NCBI GenBank assembly: GCA_946887155.1
Contig: CAMPKM010000142.1
Location: 1 to 7,220 of the forward strand
Direction: 5' to 3'
DNA: 7,220 nt
From: an uncultured Gemmatimonadota bacterium
GTDB taxonomy: Bacteria; Gemmatimonadota; Gemmatimonadetes; Gemmatimonadales; Gemmatimonadaceae
Shown here: piece by piece, positions 1 to 7,220 of the stretch
How the letters are laid out: the number at the start of each line of letters is the position of its first letter
Numbering within the stretch: position 1 is the first letter of the stretch
The notes under the pieces: generated by a model
Databases searched by the model: none
The model's input: only the letters and a program-made list of their open reading frames with translations
What the model was told of the DNA's origin: nothing
Program-made: the position numbers and the translations under genes

Positions 1-2564
<2,564 letters not shown>

Positions 2565-2569
2565 GCCTG

Positions 2570-2574
2570 CCTCT
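2570..2574 (-). promoter_or_regulatory. Ribosome binding site of secA
   Basis: AGAGG on the minus strand, five bases upstream of the secA ATG. It overlaps the nadD stop codon (TAG at 2575-2573), so a ribosome terminating on nadD covers the secA initiation site. This favours translational coupling (inference) and supports the chosen secA start. Confidence 0.6.
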
Positions 2575-3193
2575 ATCGGTACAAACCGTTGAGTTCGATG
2601 TACCGGGCCACCGCGTCCGTGACGAAGCCGCGAATCGGCCGCCCGTCCTTCACCCGAGTACGAATTTCCGTCGACGACACGTCAACACGACGTGAGGGGA
2701 TCGCCAGTGGTGTCGCCGCATTTGCGCCCCCGATCGACTGCACCTGCTGCGTCACCGCTTCGGTGTCCACGACGCCCGGTTCTGCCTGACGCGTCAACAC
2801 CACCAGGTGCGCAAGGCTGACGACCCGCGCCGCATCACGCCACTGGTCGAGCAGCGTGAACGCGTCCACACCCAGCAGGACGAAGCGCTCTGAATCCGGG
2901 AATCGGCGGGCATACTCCTCGAGCGTATCCACCGTGAAAGATAAGCCCGTTCGCCGGATCTCCATCTCGTCAACCGAGAATCTTCCGTCGCCTTCCGCCA
3001 TGAGTTGTACCATGCGGAGCCGGTGGTCCGCGGGCGCAGCCTCACGGTGCCGTTTGAGGGGCTGCTGCCCCGCGGGCACGAACACCAACCGGTCGAGGCC
3101 GAGAAGGTCGCAGGCATCCGACGCCGCCAGCAGGTGCCCGACATGCGGGGGGTCGAAGGTCCCCCCCATCAGCGCCAGTCGCGCCGGGCGCAC
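2573..3193 (-). CDS. nadD: Nicotinate-nucleotide adenylyltransferase NadD
   Basis: Cytosolic enzyme joining nicotinate mononucleotide and ATP to give deamido-NAD and pyrophosphate (EC 2.7.7.18), in NAD synthesis. The 206 residues match the usual length. Seen: nucleotidyltransferase signature [11 protein letters not shown] (10-20), [11 protein letters not shown] (81-91), LLGVDAF (106-112), C-terminal SSTEIR (173-178, the ISSTxIR ATP-binding motif), and the usual ending YIELNGLYR. The loop after the first strand reads [10 protein letters not shown] (39-48), where many homologues have a PPHK sequence. The start is a GTG at 3193, three bases after the bamD stop. No good Shine-Dalgarno is visible, so translation may depend on coupling to bamD. 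The only in-frame ATG nearby (codon 9) lies against the catalytic motif and would remove the first beta strand, so it was not chosen. The stop overlaps the secA ribosome site. Confidence 0.96.
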   Translation of the reverse strand: MRPARLALMGGTFDPPHVGHLLAASDACDLLGLDRLVFVPAGQQPLKRHREAAPADHRLRMVQLMAEGDGRFSVDEMEIRRTGLSFTVDTLEEYARRFPDSERFVLLGVDAFTLLDQWRDAARVVSLAHLVVLTRQAEPGVVDTEAVTQQVQSIGGANAATPLAIPSRRVDVSSTEIRTRVKDGRPIRGFVTDAVARYIELNGLYR

Positions 3194-3196
3194 CGA

Positions 3197-3970
3197 CTAC
3201 CGAGGTCCCGGCACCACCGTTGTGCCGGCCACGGGCTTGCACGCCTCCGCGACTTCGGGGTCGTTCGGATACTTCTCCCGCAAGGTCTTGCACACGTCGG
3301 CCTTGTCGTCCTTGTACTTGATCGCCTCGTAGGCCTGTGCCAGACGCAGGTACGCGTCACGTGAACGCTGGCTGTCCGGATATTTGGTAATCACGTCACG
3401 CATGTAGATGATCGCGGAGTCCCACGCCTTGCGGCGGATGTAGAACATTCCGCTTTCGTAGTCCTTCGTCGCGAAATCCTCCGTCAGCTCCGTCAGCTGT
3501 TTTGTAGCCGAGTCCTTCCACTCGCTCTCGGGATACAGGCCGAGCATCAATTCGTACGTCGCCGCGGCTTCGCCGCCGTATTGGGGATCGAGTACTGGCC
3601 GCCGCCACATCGCCTGGTACTCCTTCCCGGCACGGTACAGCGCATCGTCGGCGAGCGAGTCGGTGGCGAAGCTCTCGGCGAGACGCGCGTAGGCCTGTGC
3701 CGAGAGAAGGTGCTCCCCGCGTGCGGAGTACGCCTGGGCAAGGAGAAAGTGGGATGACGGAAGCAACGTGTCACGTGCCGGAAGATCGAGCGTGAGCTTC
3801 TCGAAAATCAGGACGGCGTTGTCCCACTTCTTCGCTTGAATCTGCTGCACGCCCGCTGTGTAGAGCGCTTCGTTGGTCGGGTACTGCCGCAGATTGAACG
3901 CGCGCATACAGCCGCCGAACGCCAGGAGCGCGTCAATTGCCGAGAGTGCGTGTTTTTGCTTGAAGACCAT
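3197..3970 (-). CDS. bamD: BamD-like outer-membrane assembly lipoprotein (TPR protein)
   Basis: Probable BamD (YfiO/ComL family), the TPR lipoprotein that works with BamA to insert beta-barrel proteins into the outer membrane. 257 residues, close to the family's usual length. Seen: a basic N-terminus, a short hydrophobic stretch and a possible lipidated cysteine at 21 (ALLAFGGC), then helical repeats at about 35-64, 73-105, 133-165, 170-200 and 205-235. Family-like features include KKWDNAVLIFEKL (47-59), a WRRPVLDPQYGGEAAATYE stretch (122-140) and YPxS turns (LYPESEW, KYPDSQ). Two cysteines near the end (227, 244) could pair. The signal region is odd: it contains D13 and has Phe at -3 of the lipobox. 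In-frame TGA lies 13 codons upstream of the ATG, so no longer ATG/GTG form exists. First gene of a unit with nadD and secA. A generic TPR lipoprotein such as CpoB/YbgF is the alternative. Confidence 0.85.
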   Translation of the reverse strand: MVFKQKHALSAIDALLAFGGCMRAFNLRQYPTNEALYTAGVQQIQAKKWDNAVLIFEKLTLDLPARDTLLPSSHFLLAQAYSARGEHLLSAQAYARLAESFATDSLADDALYRAGKEYQAMWRRPVLDPQYGGEAAATYELMLGLYPESEWKDSATKQLTELTEDFATKDYESGMFYIRRKAWDSAIIYMRDVITKYPDSQRSRDAYLRLAQAYEAIKYKDDKADVCKTLREKYPNDPEVAEACKPVAGTTVVPGPR

Positions 3971-3972
3971 GG

Positions 3973-3989
3973 CGGGTGGGAAATACCCG
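3973..3989 (-). promoter_or_regulatory. Hairpin abutting the bamD start codon
   Basis: On the minus strand CGGGT, a 7-base loop ATTTCCC and ACCCG form a 5-bp GC-rich stem ending two bases before the bamD ATG. It occupies the place where a Shine-Dalgarno site would be, and none is present. It could limit initiation or simply be chance; a 5-bp stem is weak evidence. Confidence 0.3.
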
Positions 3990-4046
3990 TCGAGAATGAC
4001 GTCGGTTCAGGGCGGAAGCGCTTGGGACTACGAAGCTTCCGTAGAG

Positions 4047-4062
4047 CCATTAAAGCTAATGG
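4047..4062. promoter_or_regulatory. Perfect dyad CCATTA-AAGC-TAATGG, possible operator
   Basis: Two perfect 6-base half-sites separated by four bases, 77 bases upstream of the bamD ATG. The spacing and symmetry are those of a dimeric repressor site, and the dyad overlaps the only -10-like hexamer in the leader. No regulator can be named. Confidence 0.3.
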
Positions 4063-4091
4063 GTCACAGTCGTTCGGTAGACTGTTGCCTC

Positions 4092-4214
4092 CCGAAAACG
4101 GGGTCAGACGCCATTTCCCCTGCAGGTTTGTTTTTATACCCGGGAGGAAGCAGCCCGGCGGGGAAACGGCGTCTGACCCCGTTTTTGAGAAATGGCGTCT
4201 GACCCCGTTTTCGG
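4092..4214. repeat. Palindromic REP/MITE-like element with three motif copies
   Basis: The ends are a perfect 26-base inverted repeat (4092-4117 and 4189-4214). A third copy at 4160-4185 is an inverted match to 4095-4120 with a single mismatch. The shared core is GGGGTCAGACGCC (4100-4112) and its complement GGCGTCTGACCCC (4168-4180 and 4194-4206). Each core is itself an imperfect dyad, GG-n-GTC-n-GAC-n-CC, with AAA and TTT flanks. Copies 2 and 3 are direct repeats 26 bases apart. The right end stops one base from the decarboxylase stop codon. There is no coding sequence and no clear target-site duplication. The layout resembles REP/BIME sequences mobilised by Y1 (RAYT) transposases; that origin is inference, the repeats are directly visible. 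Confidence 0.8.
4095..4185 (-). terminator. Possible factor-independent terminator of the sugar operon
   Basis: Transcripts leaving the decarboxylase gene would fold 4185-4160 against 4120-4095: 26 positions with one mismatch, a GC-rich centre, an A-rich 5' foot and a GTTTT 3' foot. The 39-base loop is long and the T run short, so this is a plausible but not classical terminator; 3'-end protection of the mRNA is an alternative role. The outer copy at 4189-4214 offers a competing perfect stem with 4092-4117. Confidence 0.4.
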
Positions 4215-4215
4215 T

Positions 4216-5151
4216 CTACTTGGTCAGGACCTTCCGGAAGTGCTCGATGGTCCGTTGGACCCCATCCCGAAGCTCAATGGTTGGTTCCCAACCCAACATT
4301 TTCCGGGCCCGGGTAATGTCGGGCTTTCGCACCTTGGGGTCATCCGTGGGAAGCGGCTTGCTGACGATTGGCGCCTTCGTCCCCGTGAGCTCCACGACCA
4401 GCTCCGCGAGCTGCCGGACCGTGAATTCGTTCGGGTTGCCGATGTTCGTCGGCTCCGAATCCCCATTCAGGAACAGGCGGTAGATCCCTTCCACCTCGTC
4501 GGAGACGTAGCAGAAGGAGCGGGTCTGCGATCCATCACCGTAGATCGTCAGCGGATCACCAGTCAACGCCTGCACGATGAAATTCGAGACGACGCGGCCG
4601 TCGCGGGGCCGCATCCGCGGACCGTAGGTATTGAAGATCCGGACGATCCTCGTGTCGACGTCGTGGTAGCGATGGTAGGCCATGGTCATCGCTTCCGCGA
4701 ACCGCTTCGCCTCGTCATAGCAGCCGCGTGGCCCGACCGGGTTCACGTTCCCCCAGTACGTTTCCTTTTGCGGATGCTCGAGGGGATCGCCGTACACCTC
4801 CGACGTCGAGGCCAGAAAAAACCGGGCGCCCTTCGCCTTCGACAAGCCGAGCGCGTTATGCGTTCCGAGTGCACCGACCTTGAGCGTCGCGATCGGGTGT
4901 TCGAGATAATCGACAGGACTGGCCGGAGACGCAAAGTGAAGCACACCGTCCAGTGGCCCGGCCACATAGGTGAAGGTCGAGATGTTGTGCTTGACGAACT
5001 CGAACCGCTCGTGGCCGGTCAGGTGGGCGATGTTGTCCGGGTTCCCGGTGATGAAGTTGTCGAGCCCGACGACATGATGACCGTCGCGCAGGAACCGGTC
5101 AGCCAGATGGGATCCGAGGAACCCCGCCGCACCCGTAATAAGCACCCTCAC
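4216..5151 (-). CDS. uxs: UDP-glucuronate decarboxylase (UDP-xylose synthase)
   Basis: NAD-dependent short-chain dehydrogenase that oxidises, decarboxylates and re-reduces UDP-glucuronate to UDP-xylose in the cytosol (EC 4.1.1.35). 311 residues, typical for the soluble bacterial form. Seen: Rossmann motif [10 protein letters not shown] (7-16), [16 protein letters not shown] (72-87), catalytic-strand [10 protein letters not shown] (114-123) with Thr116/Glu118 as expected active-site residues, YDEAK (145-149) giving the Tyr/Lys pair, [20 protein letters not shown] (171-190), [14 protein letters not shown] (205-218) and [10 protein letters not shown] (270-279). These follow the UXS consensus rather than the GalE or RmlB patterns. 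The start is GTG at 5151 inside GTGA, overlapping the ugd stop by four bases, so the two are probably translationally coupled. This fits the pathway, since the preceding enzyme makes its substrate. A related UDP-sugar epimerase is a less likely alternative. Confidence 0.93.
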   Translation of the reverse strand: MRVLITGAAGFLGSHLADRFLRDGHHVVGLDNFITGNPDNIAHLTGHERFEFVKHNISTFTYVAGPLDGVLHFASPASPVDYLEHPIATLKVGALGTHNALGLSKAKGARFFLASTSEVYGDPLEHPQKETYWGNVNPVGPRGCYDEAKRFAEAMTMAYHRYHDVDTRIVRIFNTYGPRMRPRDGRVVSNFIVQALTGDPLTIYGDGSQTRSFCYVSDEVEGIYRLFLNGDSEPTNIGNPNEFTVRQLAELVVELTGTKAPIVSKPLPTDDPKVRKPDITRARKMLGWEPTIELRDGVQRTIEHFRKVLTK

Positions 5152-6455
5152 GCGAGCGCCCGCCCGAACGAACGATAGGTGAAGCCGAGCGCGGTAAGCT
5201 TTTCCGGCGCGTAGAGGTTGCGGCCATCGATGATGATCGGCCGCCGGAGCGCCTCCTTCATGCGACCGAAATCCGGATGGCGGTACTCATTCCAGTCCGT
5301 GACGATGACCAGCGCGTCAGCGCCGGTGAGGGCATCGTAATTGTTCTCGGCGTATTCGATCGTGTCGCCAAGCCGGCGCTGCGCTTCTTCCATGGCCGCC
5401 GGATCGTGCGCCACGACCTTTCCGCCGGCCGCAATCACCGAATCGATCAGCGACAGCGAGGGCGATTCGCGCATGTCGTCCGTGTTAGGCTTGAACGAAA
5501 GTCCCCAGACGGCCACGCGGGACCCCGACATCTGGCCATCGAGTGTTTCCGAAAGCTTTTCGAAGAGGCGCTGCTTCTGCCGGTCGTTAGCCGCCTCCAC
5601 CGCCTCGAGCACCATCAGCGGCGTCTCGCAGGTGCGGGCGGTGGAGACGAGCGCTTTCACGTCCTTGGGAAAACAGGAGCCGCCATACCCCGGCCCGGGG
5701 AACAGGAACGACGGACCGATACGCGCGTCGCTTCCGACACCTTTCCGGACCAGGTCCACGTTCGCACCGACCCGCTCGCATAACGCGGCAATCTCGTTCA
5801 TGAACGAGATGCGCGTCGCCAGCATGGCGTTGGCGGCGTATTTGGTCATCTCGGCGGACGGGATGTCCATGAAGATGATCGGCTTTCCGGTCCGGACAAA
5901 CGGTGCGTACAGCTCCGCCATGACGGAGCGTGCGTGATCCGAGTCCACCCCGAGCACGACGCGATCGGGCTTCATGAAGTCGTCCAGCGCCGCGCCTTCC
6001 TTGAGGAACTCCGGGTTGCTGCACATGTGGAACGGCAGCCTGGCATTGGCAGCGACCGCGGCGCTCACCTTGGCCGCCGTGCCAACCGGCACCGTCGACT
6101 TGGTCACGACGACCAGCTCACGACCCATGTGCTTGCCGATCTGGTCCGCGACGCCGAGCACGTACCGCAGGTCTGCTGACCCATCCTCGTCAGGCGGCGT
6201 GCCCACCGCGATGAAGACGACGTCGGCGCGCTTGATCGCCGCCGGAACGTCGGTGGTGAACGTCAGCCGCTTCTGCTGCTGGTTCCGCTCCACCATGGTG
6301 TCGAGCCCGGGCTCGAAGATCGGGATGATGTTCTGCTTCAGGCCCTCGATCTTGTCGGCGTTGGTGTCGGCACAAACGACGTCGTTTCCTGTTTCTGCCA
6401 GGCACGCGCCCACGACCAGTCCGACGTACCCCGTACCGATGACGGAAATATTCAC
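5148..6455 (-). CDS. ugd: UDP-glucose 6-dehydrogenase
   Basis: Cytosolic enzyme oxidising UDP-glucose twice with NAD to UDP-glucuronate (EC 1.1.1.22). 435 residues, full length. Seen: N-terminal NAD site GTGYVG (7-12), [13 protein letters not shown] (84-96), KSTVPVGT (119-126), [20 protein letters not shown] (146-165), [11 protein letters not shown] (202-212) with the conserved Lys205 and Asn209, and the catalytic loop [13 protein letters not shown] (253-265) with the thiohemiacetal cysteine at 261. The C-terminal UDP-binding domain has [17 protein letters not shown] (317-333). YGGSCFPKD distinguishes it from the neighbouring GGHCIPLDP-type enzyme. The start is GTG at 6455, behind a weak AGAGA site; an in-frame TGA six codons upstream excludes an extended form. 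It follows the WbpA-type gene by 24 bases and overlaps the decarboxylase by four. Confidence 0.95.
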   Translation of the reverse strand: MNISVIGTGYVGLVVGACLAETGNDVVCADTNADKIEGLKQNIIPIFEPGLDTMVERNQQQKRLTFTTDVPAAIKRADVVFIAVGTPPDEDGSADLRYVLGVADQIGKHMGRELVVVTKSTVPVGTAAKVSAAVAANARLPFHMCSNPEFLKEGAALDDFMKPDRVVLGVDSDHARSVMAELYAPFVRTGKPIIFMDIPSAEMTKYAANAMLATRISFMNEIAALCERVGANVDLVRKGVGSDARIGPSFLFPGPGYGGSCFPKDVKALVSTARTCETPLMVLEAVEAANDRQKQRLFEKLSETLDGQMSGSRVAVWGLSFKPNTDDMRESPSLSLIDSVIAAGGKVVAHDPAAMEEAQRRLGDTIEYAENNYDALTGADALVIVTDWNEYRHPDFGRMKEALRRPIIIDGRNLYAPEKLTALGFTYRSFGRALA

Positions 6456-6479
6456 TGGAGTCTCTGTTCGTTGTTCACG

Positions 6480-7220
6480 TCAGGCGTTGTCCGAACGCAG
6501 CGACGCCAGCGGCACGATCCGCGCGCGAGACGACTTCAGCCGCGACGTGGCATTCCTCGTGTCCACCACCAGCCGCGCATGATCGGCAACCATCTGGTAG
6601 TCGACGTTGGAATGATCGGTGATGATGACCACGGCGTCCGCTTTTTCGAGGACCTCGCGAGTCAGCGCTACACCGGACTTGCTGTGTCCGTTCTCCCGGA
6701 ATGACGCAACCCACGGATCGTGGTAATCGACGTGCGCGCCGCGTTCCTCGAGCAGGCGCATCACGTCGAGCGCCGGGCTCTCGCGCATGTCGTCGATATC
6801 GCGCTTGTAGGCAATGCCCAGGATGAGTACGCGACTGCCTTTCACCGAGCGTTCGTCTTCATTCAAGGCGCGCGCAATCTTGCGCACCACATACTCCGGC
6901 ATCTCCGAGTTGATCTCGCTCGCGAGATCGATGAAGCGCGTCTTGTAGTTCAGGGTGCGCATCTTCCACGCGAGGTAGTGCGGGTCGAGTGGAATGCAAT
7001 GTCCGCCGATGCCCGGGCCCGGCGTAAAGCGCATGAAGCCGAACGGCTTGGTCGCCGCCGCGTCGATGACTTCCCAGACGTTCACGCCCAGCTTGTCACA
7101 GACGATCGCCATCTCGTTCACGAGACCGATGTTGACAGCGCGAAACGTGTTCTCGAGCAGTTTCACGAGCTCGGCGGCCTCGGCGCTCGCGACCGGCACC
7201 ACCGTGTCGATGCAGGCAGC
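6480..7220 (-). CDS. wbpA: UDP-N-acetylglucosamine 6-dehydrogenase, WbpA type (5' end beyond the window)
   Basis: C-terminal 246 residues of a nucleotide-sugar dehydrogenase. The frame stays open to the right edge, so the N-terminal NAD domain lies outside; the GTG at 7202 is internal, not the start. Seen, in fragment numbering: ENTFRAVNIGLVNE (23-36), KPFGFMRFTPGPGIGGHCIP (58-77) with the catalytic cysteine at 75, LDPHYLAWK, INSEMPEYVV, GIAYKRDIDDMRESPALDVM in the UDP-binding domain, and DAVVIITDHSNVD near the end. The PFGF...PGPGIGGHCIPLDPHYL block is that of WbpA-type enzymes, which oxidise UDP-GlcNAc to UDP-GlcNAcA for O-antigen or capsule synthesis. UDP-ManNAc or UDP-GalNAc dehydrogenases (WecC, WbpO/VipA) share part of this block, so substrate identity is inferred. 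It is a paralogue of the next gene in the same operon. Confidence 0.88.
   Translation of the reverse strand, partial: AACIDTVVPVASAEAAELVKLLENTFRAVNIGLVNEMAIVCDKLGVNVWEVIDAAATKPFGFMRFTPGPGIGGHCIPLDPHYLAWKMRTLNYKTRFIDLASEINSEMPEYVVRKIARALNEDERSVKGSRVLILGIAYKRDIDDMRESPALDVMRLLEERGAHVDYHDPWVASFRENGHSKSGVALTREVLEKADAVVIITDHSNVDYQMVADHARLVVDTRNATSRLKSSRARIVPLASLRSDNA

Larger units (their letters stand above)
3971..4091 (-). promoter_or_regulatory. Leader of the bamD-nadD-secA unit, rich in dyads
   Basis: Non-coding stretch between the palindromic element and bamD. It must hold the promoter unless transcription reads through from the sugar genes. It contains inverted repeats GGAAGC/GCTTCC (4014-4019 with 4035-4040), CCATTA/TAATGG (4047-4062) and ACAGTC/GACTGT (4066-4071 with 4080-4085), plus a hairpin touching the start codon. 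A TTTAAT on the minus strand (4054-4049) resembles a -10 box, but no matching -35 box is seen at the right distance, so the promoter is not placed. Confidence 0.35.

Noticed and set aside
4133..4161. TATAAA on the minus strand inside the element as a bamD promoter
   Set aside because: No -35-like sequence lies about 17 bases upstream, and the box is in the loop between repeat arms; A/T richness there explains it.
4075..4219. GTAGAC at 4077-4082 and its complement GTCTAC at 4214-4219 as a flanking duplication of the element
   Set aside because: The copies are inverted rather than direct and one overlaps the terminal repeat, so they do not form a target-site duplication; a 6-base match is likely chance.
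3836..4483. Plus-strand frames crossing the intergenic element, possibly a small gene in the gap
   Set aside because: The peptides through the element are just translations of the repeat, and the flanks are antisense to bamD and the decarboxylase; no domain or initiation signal is seen.
4192..5178. Plus-strand open frame of 328 codons opposite the decarboxylase
   Set aside because: The minus strand carries an unmistakable UDP-glucuronate decarboxylase across the whole stretch.

Overview
The window is a high-GC bacterial stretch (about 60% G+C or slightly more by eye) in which every supported gene lies on the minus strand. It therefore reads from right to left as two transcription units separated by one 245-base gap. 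The SecA shape (a long N-terminal insertion before the Walker A motif, as in Bacteroidota and relatives), the tight bamD-nadD-secA order and the BamD sequence style suggest the Gemmatimonadota or a near relative in the FCB group. This placement is inference from memory of those families, not a search.

Right unit (7220 down to 4216): a nucleotide-sugar cassette. It holds the C-terminal part of a WbpA-type UDP-N-acetylglucosamine 6-dehydrogenase, then a complete UDP-glucose 6-dehydrogenase (24-base gap), then a complete UDP-glucuronate decarboxylase joined by a 4-base GTGA overlap. The last two form a full route UDP-glucose to UDP-glucuronate to UDP-xylose. The first would supply an N-acetylated hexuronate precursor. 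Together they point to the precursor end of an exopolysaccharide, capsule or O-antigen locus that continues beyond the right edge.

Gap (4215 to 3971): directly after the decarboxylase stop codon lies a 123-base palindromic element made of three copies of one motif with core GGGGTCAGACGCC, one copy in one orientation and two in the other. Its ends are perfect 26-base inverted repeats. It looks like a small REP/MITE-type element and could also act as a terminator. The remaining 121 bases are the leader of the next unit and contain several dyads, including CCATTA-AAGC-TAATGG, and a hairpin abutting the bamD start codon.

Left unit (3970 down to 1): bamD (outer-membrane assembly lipoprotein), nadD (NAD biosynthesis) and secA (preprotein translocase ATPase, running off the left edge), with gaps of 3 and 8 bases. 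This puts envelope protein export and outer-membrane insertion in one operon with a cofactor gene.

I found no RNA gene, CRISPR array, transposase gene or phage gene. The genes belong to well-known families; the least explained part of the window is the palindromic element and the bamD leader.
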